Below are positions 56,415 through 64,000 of a stretch of 64,000 nt of DNA, one piece after another. Every line of letters begins with the position of its first letter. Position 1 is the stretch's first letter. The DNA comes from Paenibacillus sonchi (GTDB lineage Bacteria > Bacillota > Bacilli > Paenibacillales > Paenibacillaceae). The position numbers and the translations under genes are program-made. The DNA lies in contig NZ_CP068595.1 of assembly GCF_016772475.1 (NCBI RefSeq), forward strand, positions 5,828,001 to 5,892,000, in the 5' to 3' direction. Under the pieces are notes generated by a model that made no database searches, was not told the origin of the DNA, and was given only the letters and a program-made list of their open reading frames with translations.

Positions 56415-57200
56415 CTATAAAGTTTCTACAAGCGGCAGAAGCTCGCTGAGATGTCCAATCTGATAATCCGGTGTGATCTCCGGGTCGGATGCTTTGCCGG
56501 TGCGGTTAATCCATACGGTTGTCAAGCCTGCTCCAAGTCCGCCAAGAATATCGGTTGTCAGTTTGTCACCCACCATAATTCCTTCCTCGGGGGTGATATC
56601 CAGCAGATTCATGGCATGTGTGAAGATCCCCTTGTCCGGTTTGCCTTTGCCAAAGCTCCCCGAAATCACAACATGGTCAAAGTAAGGAACCAGCTCCGGA
56701 ACTCCGTCAAGCTTTTCCTGCTGCAATGCAGGACAACCGTTCGTCAGGAGCAGCAGCTTCACCTTCCCCTTCAGCTCATCCAGCACTTGCAGTGTTTCTT
56801 CATATATATACGGGCGGCTGCGGCGTTCTGCGGCAAACTTAGCCGCCAGCGTTTCGGCAAGAGCTTCATCCTCCACACCCAGCGCGGCCAGTCCGCGGCG
56901 CCAGGATTCCTTGCGGTAGACAGGGGCAAGCTGCTCCATTTGACGGAATTCAAGCTGTTCACCGGCCGTAAAATTTCCCCACAACGCTTCAAAAGGGTTG
57001 ATTCCTATCAGCTTGGTGAACGGAAATGTCTCATACGATTCATACAGATTCCTTGCTTCCCTGCGGACCGCTGCTTCCAGCTCCCGGGGATCGACGGAGT
57101 CTCCTGCTGCTTCACTGGCATAGCGGAATGCTTCTTCTACGCTCCGCTCATCCCAGAGCAGTGTGTCATCAAGGTCAAAGAGTACGGCTGAAATCGGCAT
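56415..57200 (-). CDS. HAD phosphatase, YjjG/pyrimidine-nucleotidase type
   Basis: A 261-residue HAD with motif I VLFDLDDTLLWDE, motif II LLLTNGCPALQQ, the motif III Lys in FGKGKPDKGIF and motif IV MVGDKLTTDILGG. The four-helix cap between 20 and 95 fits subclass I. YjjG-type enzymes dephosphorylate non-canonical pyrimidine nucleotides; this role is a family inference. Single-gene unit with its own terminator. Confidence 0.88.
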   Translation of the reverse strand: MPISAVLFDLDDTLLWDERSVEEAFRYASEAAGDSVDPRELEAAVRREARNLYESYETFPFTKLIGINPFEALWGNFTAGEQLEFRQMEQLAPVYRKESWRRGLAALGVEDEALAETLAAKFAAERRSRPYIYEETLQVLDELKGKVKLLLLTNGCPALQQEKLDGVPELVPYFDHVVISGSFGKGKPDKGIFTHAMNLLDITPEEGIMVGDKLTTDILGGLGAGLTTVWINRTGKASDPEITPDYQIGHLSELLPLVETL

Positions 57201-57238
57201 TGTAGTTCTCCCTCTCCCTATGCTGGTCTATATCTTTA

Positions 57239-57766
57239 CTATTCGTTCACTATTTCCACATGATTCTGCTTGGCGAACTGCTCCAGACGCTCTGTCATAG
57301 CCTTAATGTCATAACGGTTGATCAGTCTGGAGAATACCCACTGTGTGCGCTTGCCTTTATACTTGATAGAGACTGTGCCGCGAGTAACGGTAATTTTCTC
57401 AATATCTGCTGCCGGCAGCAGACGCTCCCGGTTATATTTAATGGTGGACAGTCTGGCGCGTTCAACCTTCAAATACGGACGGCGGAAAAACAGCAGTGCC
57501 GCAAGCAGAAAATACAGCACTACTCCCAGCCAGTTGGCGAGAATGCCGCTTCCTTTTGCTTCATCAATGGAGCCAACTACCCAGAACATAATGCCCAGCA
57601 GCATTAGCACGACGGGAAATACGATGTTGCGGCCTTTGAAAACATCGCTGCTCTTGGCAGCGGCAGAAGAGGTTGAAGCATAGATGGATTCTTTCCCTTG
57701 CTTCTTGCGTTGCTTGTTGACTTGCTGTGTGTTGCGTTGAACCATTCTTTCCCAAGAACGGGCCAT
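57239..57766 (-). CDS. Membrane protein of unknown function
   Basis: A 175-residue protein. A basic N-terminal tail (about 1-50, KQRKKQGKES) is followed by two transmembrane helices (IVFPVVLMLLGIMFWVVG and WLGVVLYFLLAALLFF) and a soluble C-terminal domain rich in beta strands and basic residues (LLPAADIEKITVTRGTVSIKYKGKRTQWVF). AGGGGGAA precedes the ATG. No family recognised; the tail resembles bacterial PH-like domains in pattern only. Confidence 0.75.
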   Translation of the reverse strand: MARSWERMVQRNTQQVNKQRKKQGKESIYASTSSAAAKSSDVFKGRNIVFPVVLMLLGIMFWVVGSIDEAKGSGILANWLGVVLYFLLAALLFFRRPYLKVERARLSTIKYNRERLLPAADIEKITVTRGTVSIKYKGKRTQWVFSRLINRYDIKAMTERLEQFAKQNHVEIVNE

Positions 57767-57850
57767 GTCAGTTCCCCCTAGTCATCCTAAAATATCTATG
57801 AAAAGGAACAGAGCATCATTAACTCCTGCCTTGTTGCCTTGTTCATGCTC

Positions 57851-58024
57851 TTATTTATCCACAATCTCAATGTTGTTGAGCTGAGCGCGGAAGTTGCTGC
57901 GGATATTGCCCAGGTAGATCTCGCGCAGCTTGGCTCTTTCCGCAAGCTCCTCTTCATTCAGGCCGTCACTCTTCTGTTTGCGCGCCAATTCATTGATGCG
58001 GGCGACCAATTCATCAATATTCAA
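57851..58024 (-). CDS. ynzC: DUF896 (YnzC-family) protein
   Basis: A 57-residue protein beginning NIDELVARINELARKQK with the typical GLNEEELAERAKLREIYLGN motif. The start is TTG with GGAGGG seven bases upstream. In B. subtilis ynzC follows yneA-yneB in an SOS operon divergent from lexA; here it lies in the same place, with no yneB between and a terminator separating it from the yneA-like gene. Function of the family is unsettled. Confidence 0.88.
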   Translation of the reverse strand: MNIDELVARINELARKQKSDGLNEEELAERAKLREIYLGNIRSNFRAQLNNIEIVDK

Positions 58025-58065
58025 TGTGTTTCCCTCCTCTATAAATTCATTCTAACTGTGCCATG

Positions 58066-58106
58066 AGAAAAAGAGCTTGTCAAGGTCTGCTCCCTGAAAG
58101 CTCTTA
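58066..58106 (-). terminator. Terminator after the yneA-like gene
   Basis: An agagctt / aagctct stem with TTTTTC on the minus strand, between yneA-like and ynzC, so ynzC may be only partly SOS-controlled. Confidence 0.55.
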
Positions 58107-58127
58107 GCTCCATCTATGGGTACTGTT

Positions 58128-58538
58128 TCAGTATGAATATACAGGTAAAGTAAGCACATCTCCGGCTTGGATATTGCTGTTCTCCAGGCCGCTTGTTCGT
58201 TTGATTCCTTCTATATATACAGCCGTTTTCATATCAGCCGGTTTATTCTTCAGTGCAATGCTCCATAGAGTATCCCCACGTTCCACTACGACCCTCTTTT
58301 CCTGCTTGGCCGAAGACACTGATCCTGCAAACACATTGCCCACCACCGTAAACCCTGAGATCACCAGCAGAACAATCAAAGCCAGCTTTACAATATGATC
58401 TGTCCGGATGAATCTGCGATTGCGATGTGATGATATTAAAGATAAAAGCAGATTCTTAATATTTAGTCTATCCATTGAAGCTGTATGGTCTTCATGAACC
58501 TCATCGTAAATACTGCGGTATGTGCTGTACTTTAACAT
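58128..58538 (-). CDS. yneA: YneA-like LysM cell-division suppressor
   Basis: A 136-residue protein: cytoplasmic N-terminus, one transmembrane helix (about 58-78, VKLALIVLLVISGFTVVGNV) and a LysM wall-binding domain (VERGDTLWSIALKNK to DVLTLPVYSY). YneA delays septation during DNA damage in Bacillus. Assignment rests on the LysM layout, divergence from lexA and SOS boxes in its promoter; sequence likeness alone is moderate. GGAGG precedes the ATG at 58538. Confidence 0.85.
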   Translation of the reverse strand: MLKYSTYRSIYDEVHEDHTASMDRLNIKNLLLSLISSHRNRRFIRTDHIVKLALIVLLVISGFTVVGNVFAGSVSSAKQEKRVVVERGDTLWSIALKNKPADMKTAVYIEGIKRTSGLENSNIQAGDVLTLPVYSY

Positions 58539-58551
58539 ATTAACCAGCCTC

Positions 58552-58565
58552 CAAACACTTGTTCT
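58552..58565 (-). promoter_or_regulatory. LexA (SOS) box 1, downstream of the yneA -10
   Basis: Minus-strand AGAACAAGTGTTTG matches the Bacillus box CGAACRNRYGTTYG at 13 of 14 positions. Confidence 0.7.
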
Positions 58566-58578
58566 TACTTTCGAAATC

Positions 58579-58607
58579 AATATAACACGAACATGTGTTT
58601 TGAGCAA
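58579..58607 (-). promoter_or_regulatory. yneA promoter with LexA box 2 in the spacer
   Basis: Minus-strand TTGCTC (58602-58607) and TATATT (58579-58584) are 17 bp apart. The spacer contains cgaacatgtgtttt (58588-58601), 13 of 14 with the SOS consensus, so LexA would block RNA polymerase directly. Confidence 0.75.
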
Positions 58608-58616
58608 TAGTTTTTT

Positions 58617-58630
58617 CGAACAATTGTTCC
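58617..58630. promoter_or_regulatory. LexA box 3
   Basis: cgaacaattgttcc, 12 of 14 with the consensus, upstream of the yneA -35. Confidence 0.6.
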
Positions 58631-58706
58631 CTTCTTATGCACAACCCTTTTTTCACGGATTATGACAGCTCAATTCACAAATCACCGCTATTTCCGCCAA
58701 CGTTTT

Positions 58707-58746
58707 AGAACTTATGTTTGTACGAACGGAAGTTCTATGTTATAAT
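58707..58746 (+). promoter_or_regulatory. lexA promoter with two LexA boxes
   Basis: TTGTAC (58718-58723) and TATAAT (58741-58746) are 17 bp apart. Boxes agaacttatgtttg (58707-58720) and cgaacggaagttct (58723-58736) cover the -35 and spacer, giving autoregulation. Confidence 0.75.
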
Positions 58747-58778
58747 TTTCCCAAACATAGTATATGGGGTTGATTCCG

Positions 58779-59405
58779 ATGTCAAAGATTTCGAGTCGCC
58801 AACTGGCGATCCTGGAATTTATTCGTAACGAAGTCCGCAGCAAGGGTTATCCGCCTTCTGTCCGGGAAATCGGCGAAGCTGTAGGACTGGCTTCCAGCTC
58901 CACGGTACATGGCCATCTGGACCGGCTGGAGAAGAAAGGGCTCATCCGCCGCGATCCGACGAAACCGCGTGCAATAGAATTGCTGGGTCAAGAGGATTCC
59001 GAGAATGTTCATCAGTTCGTTCAGACGGTAACACGCATTCCTGTCGTTGGGAAGGTTACTGCCGGGGTACCGATTACAGCAACTGAGAATATTGAGGATT
59101 ACTTTCCACTGCCTACTCATTATGTAGGAGACAACAAAGTGTTCATGCTGTCCGTCCTTGGCGACAGTATGGTAGACGCAGGCATTATGAACGGTGACTA
59201 CGTGATCGTCCGCCAGCAGCAGACTGCGGATAACGGCGATATCGTGGTTGCCATGACTGAAGAAGATGAAGCAACCGTTAAGACCTTCTACAAAGAGCGC
59301 GACCACATCCGCCTCCAGCCGGAGAATCCGGCATACGAACCTCTACGTCTGAATCGTGTCACGATTCTGGGCAGAGTTATCGGCCTATTCCGCGATATTC
59401 ATTAG
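58779..59405 (+). CDS. lexA: LexA repressor
   Basis: A 208-residue SOS repressor: winged helix [15 protein letters not shown] to [14 protein letters not shown], cleavage site Ala-Gly in KVTAGVPI, catalytic Ser in LGDSMVDAG and Lys in EATVKTFYK. RecA-stimulated self-cleavage would free the boxes around it. The ATG at 58779 (MSKISSRQ) matches the family N-terminus; an earlier in-frame ATG (58764) would add five residues. A strong terminator follows. Confidence 0.97.
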   Translation: MSKISSRQLAILEFIRNEVRSKGYPPSVREIGEAVGLASSSTVHGHLDRLEKKGLIRRDPTKPRAIELLGQEDSENVHQFVQTVTRIPVVGKVTAGVPITATENIEDYFPLPTHYVGDNKVFMLSVLGDSMVDAGIMNGDYVIVRQQQTADNGDIVVAMTEEDEATVKTFYKERDHIRLQPENPAYEPLRLNRVTILGRVIGLFRDIH

Positions 59406-59420
59406 CTTTCCCCCTCTATT

Positions 59421-59457
59421 AAGACTGCTCCGCTGGAATTGGCGGACAGTCTTTTTT
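59421..59457 (+). terminator. Intrinsic terminator after lexA
   Basis: aagactgctccgc / gcggacagtctt stem followed by six T. Confidence 0.85.
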
Positions 59458-59630
59458 CCTTTCTCCTATTAGACCTTTCCGCGTAACCTATTTTGCTCGC
59501 CATCCAGTCTTTCCATATGCCCTTTTTACCCGATGGGAACATTTGTTCCTTTTAACTCGCCGATGCTAATTATTTCAGAACGCTCCATCCTCTCCGCTCA
59601 TATCCTGATCATAAAGGAGTGCTGATCACG

Positions 59631-59969
59631 ATGCCCGCCTATCGAATCATTATTGATCTGTCACAGCGGATGCTGTATCTGCTCGACAATGACACTGTTA
59701 TTAGAGGTTTCCCTGTAGGGATTGGCAAAATGTTAACGGTCTCTCCGGTTGGAGAATACACCATTATCAACAAACAGCGTAACCCCGGAGGCCCGTTCGG
59801 CGCCTTTTGGATGGGCCTGTCCAAACCACATTACGGGATTCATGGAACCAATGACCCTTCCTCTATCGGCAAAATGGTCTCCCGCGGCTGTATTCGTATG
59901 TACAATGAGGATGTATTGTGGCTCGCAGCTACCGTTCCAGTTGGAACCAGGGTAACCATTCGGGAATAA
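59631..59969 (+). CDS. L,D-transpeptidase (YkuD family)
   Basis: A 112-residue YkuD domain with catalytic motif [20 protein letters not shown] (His and Cys). It cross-links or modifies peptidoglycan stem peptides; no signal peptide or LysM domain is present, as in some minimal spore-associated members. The ATG at 59631 follows AAAGGAG by 11 bases; a GTG at 59619 overlaps that site. Confidence 0.9.
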   Translation: MPAYRIIIDLSQRMLYLLDNDTVIRGFPVGIGKMLTVSPVGEYTIINKQRNPGGPFGAFWMGLSKPHYGIHGTNDPSSIGKMVSRGCIRMYNEDVLWLAATVPVGTRVTIRE

Positions 59970-59977
59970 CAAACGTA

Positions 59978-60025
59978 AAGGACACCTATGCCAGACGCGC
60001 AGCAGCGTCTTCGCAGGGTGTCCTT
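59978..60025 (+). terminator. Hairpin after the YkuD gene
   Basis: aaggacacc / ggtgtcctt outer stem with inner pairing gacgc/gcgtc; the following T-run is weak. Confidence 0.45.
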
Positions 60026-60123
60026 CATGTTCTAACATTTATTTTGCGTACTAACAGGAAAAGTGCAGTAATATGTCGAAACTTGTACATTGTAAAATTA
60101 AATCTTGAAAGGAAGTGCCTGGT

Positions 60124-60501
60124 TTGAATCAATCCAAAGTCAGAACCCACGTCGATTTTAAAGTCGAAGCACTGGGTAAGCTCTCTAATCTTTTGCTGAA
60201 CAATAATCATGGAGAACGCAAAGTGAATCTGCTTACCGCGTTCGGCAGCATCGAAGGCAATGTAGCTACGAATACAAGCAGCAAGGAAGATGTTTTTAAT
60301 TTCAAGTCACTGATGGACGATGTTATCGTAGACGAATACATCTCCTACCTGGGTGCTGAGCATCCCGAAAAATCATTCAACTACAATTTTGTTGTCCTGG
60401 ACAACGTGGTTGTACGTCCTTTTGCTAATTATGAGACTGTAATTGAATATAAGCAGCTTATTGTTTATGCGGATCAAATTACGGCCTTTAACTTCCTGTA
60501 A
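60124..60501 (+). CDS. Conserved-looking protein of unknown function
   Basis: A 125-residue mixed alpha/beta soluble protein with no signal or membrane segment (NQSKVRTHVDFKVEALGKLS ... QLIVYADQITAFNFL). The TTG at 60124 has AGGAAG seven bases upstream; the GTG at 60115 touches that site. No family recognised. Codon use and ribosome site support a real gene. Confidence 0.7.
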   Translation: MNQSKVRTHVDFKVEALGKLSNLLLNNNHGERKVNLLTAFGSIEGNVATNTSSKEDVFNFKSLMDDVIVDEYISYLGAEHPEKSFNYNFVVLDNVVVRPFANYETVIEYKQLIVYADQITAFNFL

Positions 60502-60603
60502 AGCTGTACAAGTACATCTCTACATATTGGAGCAATAAACGACTTGTGCCTCCTGGTGAACATCACCATGGCCCGCAGACTAAAATCACGGAGGCACTCA
60601 GCT

Positions 60604-60826
60604 TTATTGCTGCGTCTGCTCGTATCCGAGTTCATCCAAAATGCCTTCTGCCAGCGCAAGCTGAACCTCCTCGGGTTCCTTCAGCTTTCTGGCATAAACC
60701 ACTGCGCTTTTAACCACTTTTTCGATCAGCCGCCGACCCTGTTCTTTGGTAATGGACACTTCCACCTCAGAGCGCCCCACCACCTCCGCTAAGCAGCCCC
60801 AATCGCTGCCGCAAACCTTCTTCCAT
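60604..60826 (-). CDS. Small protein, possibly frameshifted
   Basis: ATG 60826 (MEEGLRQRLG) has GGAGG nine bases upstream but its frame stops early. Another frame gives EVVGRSEVEVSITKEQGRRL to the stop at 60604. One G fewer in a run (60797-60800 or 60775-60778) joins them into a 73-residue helical protein. Alternatively the gene simply starts at GTG 60765 or 60780. No family recognised. Confidence 0.45.
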
Positions 60827-60933
60827 TCCCGTCATCCTCCAGTTATGTAGGTTATGATACATCGCAACCTTGAAAAGGCACCCCGAAGGATGCCTTGAAA
60901 TGCAGAAACTACTGCTCCCACTCCCCAAGCTAA

Positions 60934-61155
60934 CTACAGAACACTGCGGAGTAACCGGATCGCAGCAGTATTTAAGCGCAATGCTTCACGTATGGAAGCT
61001 CTTGCAGCCAGCAGCTCGCGTCTCGCCCGGCTGGGATTCGGCACCCGCCGCAAATTTTCATTGATTTCTTCCAGTCTCTCCAGCAAAATAGCTCTTTGCG
61101 TCCGCAGCAAATTCAGCGCTCTGCGGATTCTTGCACGCTCGCGTTCTGTCATCAT
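60934..61155 (-). CDS. Small basic coiled-coil protein
   Basis: A 73-residue Arg/Leu-rich helical protein (RARIRRALNLLRTQRAILLE, then RRVPNPSRARRELLAARA). Heptad-like spacing of Leu/Ile/Ala suggests two helices around a short turn. ATG ATG start with AAGGGG upstream. Unknown function. Confidence 0.65.
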   Translation of the reverse strand: MMTERERARIRRALNLLRTQRAILLERLEEINENLRRVPNPSRARRELLAARASIREALRLNTAAIRLLRSVL

Positions 61156-61313
61156 TTACACCCCTTTTACGTTTGATAGTATAAGAGATGCAATTGATGC
61201 CGCATTGGCATGTGCGATCAGGCAGTAAAATTGAAGACAACAAATGAGCCGCTTCTCAGCAGCTCACAAGAAGAATGGGAATACTCCCATCCAAAAGAAG
61301 GCTGGACCATCGA

Positions 61314-61541
61314 TTATTCCTGTTTTTTCGGAACACGGACTCTGAACTCAAATCCATCCCGGCTGTAACACATTCCGGCTACAAGCACATCATCCGGGGT
61401 CCATCTCTGCACAGGTCCGGCATAGTCTGCTATAACATGCGGCTTGCCTTCGATTAACTGAACGACGTATACCTTCACTTGAGCAAGCGCCGCGGCGAAC
61501 AAATCGGCATCGCTCGTCAGAACTTTATACGTTGACTTCAA
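61314..61541 (-). CDS. Small soluble protein of unknown function
   Basis: A 75-residue protein, STYKVLTSDADLFAAALAQVK to FRVRVPKKQE, with alternating strands and no membrane segment. Start TTG with AAGGAGGTG upstream and a promoter at 61662-61691. No family recognised. Confidence 0.68.
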   Translation of the reverse strand: MKSTYKVLTSDADLFAAALAQVKVYVVQLIEGKPHVIADYAGPVQRWTPDDVLVAGMCYSRDGFEFRVRVPKKQE

Positions 61542-61661
61542 AAAGGCACCTCCTTATCGGCTGGTTGATACCCACTCAGGCAATCCCCTAATTTTTTGGA
61601 ATCTATGTATAACAAATTAACAGACTCTCCATTTCAGAGAGGAGAATTTCCATACATAGGT

Positions 61662-61691
61662 AGTATACAGCGGTACGGAACTATATGTAAA
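61662..61691 (-). promoter_or_regulatory. Promoter of the 75-residue protein gene
   Basis: Minus-strand TTTACA (61686-61691) and TATACT (61662-61667), 18 bp apart. The rest of the 61542-61867 gap shows no gene; it holds this promoter and AT-rich DNA before the next plus-strand gene. Confidence 0.5.
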
Positions 61692-61867
61692 CGAGTCAAG
61701 CTGTTTATTTTCCATAAAAAAGAGTGCATTCTGTTAATTATTTAGAATCTGGCATGAAAACAATCTTTTTAGCAAGTGTCATTTTTATGACTTGGCTTGC
61801 CTTTCCCTGCAGGATTTGGTAAGACTAATTTAGTTGAGAACAGACTGAATTGTAAGGAGGAAGCACT

Positions 61868-62086
61868 TTGGAGGAAATAAGAATTCAGAAAAAGGACCGC
61901 GCCGTCAGCTTTAGGGTGAGCGAGGAAGCAGGCGAATTTATCGTTTTTGACATGTCACTGTCTAACCCGGCCGGCAGCCGCACCAATTATAGCGGGAAAC
62001 AGTTCCGGGAAGCCTGGAAGGCAGTAGAATCCATCCTTGGGGAAACGGCGATTCCTAACGAAATCATCAAGTATGCAAACTCATAA
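61868..62086 (+). CDS. Small protein of unknown function
   Basis: A 72-residue soluble protein (EEIRIQKKDRAVSFRVSEEA ... IPNEIIKYANS). Start TTG with AAGGAGG upstream; a clear terminator follows. No family recognised. Confidence 0.7.
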   Translation: MEEIRIQKKDRAVSFRVSEEAGEFIVFDMSLSNPAGSRTNYSGKQFREAWKAVESILGETAIPNEIIKYANS

Positions 62087-62094
62087 TCTGCAGC

Positions 62095-62122
62095 AAAAGC
62101 CCCGGCAACGGGGCTTTTCTTT
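62095..62122 (+). terminator. Intrinsic terminator
   Basis: aaaagccccg / cggggctttt stem with a four-base loop and T-rich tail. Confidence 0.85.
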
Positions 62123-62124
62123 TC

Positions 62125-62347
62125 AACTAAATAACTGATCGTGATTGCTATGTCTTCTTGGGTATGTCCAATAACAAACAAAGTCTCAGATGAGTCCGCA
62201 TACGCCTGGTAAACAAACTTTTTCGCAAAATAAGGCCATCTCTGTCCGCTTTATTCCGCCGATGGAGCCTATTCCGCCTGCACCTCCCTATTCATCTGAA
62301 GCTTCATAGATATCCACATTGTTTAGCATTGTATAATTTTCCAAACT
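62125..62347. other. Intergenic region without supported gene
   Basis: The interval has one plus-strand frame of 39 codons (62190-62309, proline-rich, MSPHTPGKQTFSQNK) lacking a ribosome site. I see no other structure here. Confidence 0.5.
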
Positions 62348-62384
62348 ATAAAAAAAACCCTCAACGCTCAGAGCGTTAAGGGCT
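62348..62384 (-). terminator. Terminator after glnA
   Basis: ccctcaacgctc / gagcgttaaggg stem and a long T-run on the minus strand. Confidence 0.85.
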
Positions 62385-62392
62385 GATTCATT

Positions 62393-63721
62393 CTAGTAAA
62401 GCGTCATGTACTGATCTCTTTCCCACTCATGAACCTGAGTACGGTAGATGTCCCATTCAATTTCTTTCAGCTCATAAAAATGAGCCAAGGCATGTTCACC
62501 GAGGGCTTCGGTAATGACATGACTGCGGATCATTTCGCCCAGCGCTTCCTTCAGATCGGACGGCAAGCTTGGAATACCTTCTTCGATCCGCTCTTCTTCC
62601 GACATCACATAGATGTTGCGGTCGATAGGAGCCGGAAGATCGAGCTGGCGCTTGATGCCGTCGAGACCTGCCTTCAACATGACAGCAAGTGCCAGGTAAG
62701 GGTTAGCCGCAGGGTCCGGATTACGGACTTCGATGCGTGTGCTGAGTCCTCTGGAAGCTGGAATACGGATCATTGGACTGCGGTTGCTGGCAGACCAGGC
62801 CACGTAGCAAGGTGCCTCATAACCTGGAACAAGACGTTTGTAGGAGTTCACTGTCGGGTTAGTGATGGCTGCAAAAGCACGTGCGTGCTTAAGAATGCCT
62901 GCCATGTAGTACCGCGCCGTTTTACTCAGACCCAGTGTGTCGCTTTCGTCATAGAACACATTCTCATTGCCTTTGAACAAGGATTGGTGCGCGTGCATAC
63001 CGGACCCGTTCATCCCAAAAAGAGGCTTAGGCATAAAAGTAGCATGCAGGCCGTGCTGGCGGGCAACCGTCTTCACGACAAGCTTAAAGGTTTGAATTTG
63101 GTCGGCTGCCTTGATGGCATCAGCATATTTGAAATCAATCTCATGCTGGCCGGAGGCAACTTCATGGTGAGATGCTTCAATTTCGAAGCCCATCTCCTCC
63201 AGAGTCAATACGATTTCACGGCGACAGTTTTCCCCAAGGTCCATCGGCGCCAAATCAAAATATCCGCCCTGGTCATTCAATTCTGTTGTGGGATTGCCTC
63301 TTTCGTCTGTTTTGAACAGGAAGAACTCCGGCTCCGGTCCAACATTCATCGCAGTGTAGCCCATTTCTTCGGCCTCCTGCAGACAACGCTTCAGAATGCC
63401 GCGCGGATCACCGGCAAAAGGTGTTCCGTCAGGCATGTACACATCGCAAATCAGACGTGCTACCCGGCTGTCCGTTACCCAAGGGAAAATAACCCATGTG
63501 CTCAGATCAGGGTAGAGGTACATGTCAGATTCTTCGATCCGCACATAACCTTCGATGGAAGAACCATCGAACATCATTTTGTTGTCCAGCGCTTTTTCCA
63601 GCTGGCTGACAGGAATCTCAACATTCTTAATTGTACCGAGCAAATCGGTAAATTGCAGACGAATAAAACGGACATTTTCATCCTTAGCGATACGCAGGAT
63701 ATCTTCTTTTGAGAAGCTCAC
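62393..63721 (-). CDS. glnA: Glutamine synthetase, type I-alpha
   Basis: A 442-residue enzyme making glutamine from glutamate, ammonia and ATP. Signatures: [21 protein letters not shown], metal/ATP segment [43 protein letters not shown]. Its length and lack of an adenylylation loop fit the Firmicute I-alpha class, controlled by feedback and by binding GlnR and TnrA. It follows glnR by 30 bp with GGGAGAGGG upstream; the regulatory promoter would be beyond the window. Confidence 0.97.
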   Translation of the reverse strand: MSFSKEDILRIAKDENVRFIRLQFTDLLGTIKNVEIPVSQLEKALDNKMMFDGSSIEGYVRIEESDMYLYPDLSTWVIFPWVTDSRVARLICDVYMPDGTPFAGDPRGILKRCLQEAEEMGYTAMNVGPEPEFFLFKTDERGNPTTELNDQGGYFDLAPMDLGENCRREIVLTLEEMGFEIEASHHEVASGQHEIDFKYADAIKAADQIQTFKLVVKTVARQHGLHATFMPKPLFGMNGSGMHAHQSLFKGNENVFYDESDTLGLSKTARYYMAGILKHARAFAAITNPTVNSYKRLVPGYEAPCYVAWSASNRSPMIRIPASRGLSTRIEVRNPDPAANPYLALAVMLKAGLDGIKRQLDLPAPIDRNIYVMSEEERIEEGIPSLPSDLKEALGEMIRSHVITEALGEHALAHFYELKEIEWDIYRTQVHEWERDQYMTLY

Positions 63722-63751
63722 TTTACCCTCTCCCTTTCACGTCTCTTTGTA

Positions 63752-64000
63752 TTATTTATTAAAAAACCGGGAAAGCTCGCCTTGAATAAGAGACACTTGT
63801 CCCGGTCTTTTACCGGAAACCAGTTCCTGCTTCAGTAAACGGTGCAGCTGTGAATCAGACAACTCTCTACGTCTAACCTCTGTGTCAGGGGTAATGACTG
63901 TAGCTTCTTCGGATTCCTTCGAGACGGGATTCATTACCTGCTTGATACCGGCAATATTAACCCCCTTCTCAATCAATGCCTTGATTTCCAGTAGGCGTTC
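63752..64000 (-). CDS. glnR: GlnR-type MerR repressor, C-terminal part
   Basis: The frame is open to the window edge, giving 82 residues: ERLLEIKALIEKGVNIAGIK is the end of the MerR winged helix, and the tail ending LKQELVSGKRPGQVSLIQGE is the Bacillales GlnR signal-sensing C-terminus that contacts feedback-inhibited glutamine synthetase. Position directly before glnA confirms it. The N-terminal DNA-binding part is outside the window. Confidence 0.93.
   Translation of the reverse strand, partial: ERLLEIKALIEKGVNIAGIKQVMNPVSKESEEATVITPDTEVRRRELSDSQLHRLLKQELVSGKRPGQVSLIQGELSRFFNK

Noticed and set aside
62190..62309. 39-codon proline-rich frame before glnA
   Set aside because: No ribosome binding site; kept only as a remark on the intergenic region.
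62429..63712. 427-codon open frame on the plus strand
   Set aside because: Antisense to glnA, whose identity is certain.

Overview
The window looks like chromosomal DNA of a Paenibacillus-type Firmicute. Evidence: strong AGGAGG-type ribosome binding sites with frequent GTG/TTG starts, a T-box leader before proS, the Bacillales arrangement of lexA divergent from yneA and a ynzC-type gene, the glnR-glnA pair, an E1alpha-E1beta-E2-E3 pyruvate dehydrogenase operon, and moderate GC. Most of it is core metabolism and information processing; no tRNA, rRNA, CRISPR array or prophage is visible.

Layout. 1-2.4 kb: the 3' end of glgC, then an intact IS256-family element (794-2206, 8-bp target duplication) inserted in a patch of a short dispersed repeat. 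2.4-7.8 kb: a minus-strand operon with an ABC ATPase lacking a permease, a repeat-containing lipoprotein, an OmpR-type regulator, a sensor kinase and a double GNAT acetyltransferase. 7.8-11.8 kb: MFS transporter, ArsR-type regulator, HAD phosphatase, DsbA-like oxidoreductase. 11.8-18.5 kb: type IA topoisomerase, proS with T-box leader, chemoreceptor. 18.6-21.7 kb: gltD, folA, thyA. 21.9-32.1 kb: a more accessory stretch with a small DUF3918-like protein, an alpha/beta hydrolase, a phosphodiesterase lipoprotein, a methyltransferase, a two-gene iron-sulfur ATPase/dehydratase-like system and cardiolipin synthase. 32.2-37.5 kb: pdhABC-lpdA with a strong promoter and a repeated operator-like motif. 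37.6-44.3 kb: esterase, tyrosine phosphatase, thiN, NlpC/P60 hydrolase, orphan response regulator, ThiF/MoeB-like enzyme, ABC-F protein. 44.4-50.8 kb: a kinase/ParA-like fusion, an RlmM-like methyltransferase, YlmA-like ATPase, thioredoxin-like protein, nfo, an Fpg/Nei glycosylase and a HAD phosphatase. 51-57.8 kb: rnz, metH, YtkA-like lipoprotein, HAD phosphatase, membrane protein. 57.8-59.4 kb: SOS control region. 59.6-62.1 kb: YkuD transpeptidase and several small unassigned proteins. 62.4-64 kb: glnA and the 3' end of glnR.

Several conserved genes (ABC ATPase, sensor kinase, ArsR-type regulator, pdhB, the RlmM-like gene) are each broken by an apparent single-base loss in a homopolymer run. 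Loss of pdhB from an otherwise perfect pdh operon is implausible, so I read most of these as sequencing or assembly errors rather than true pseudogenes.

The most unusual protein-level features are the split BcrAD-like double ATPase plus its HgdB/D-like partner (25.5-30.5 kb), a Ser/Thr kinase fused to a ParA/CpaE-like P-loop domain (44.4-45.9 kb), and the permease-less ABC ATPase/lipoprotein/two-component operon (3.6-7.8 kb). None can be called a proven new system from sequence alone.
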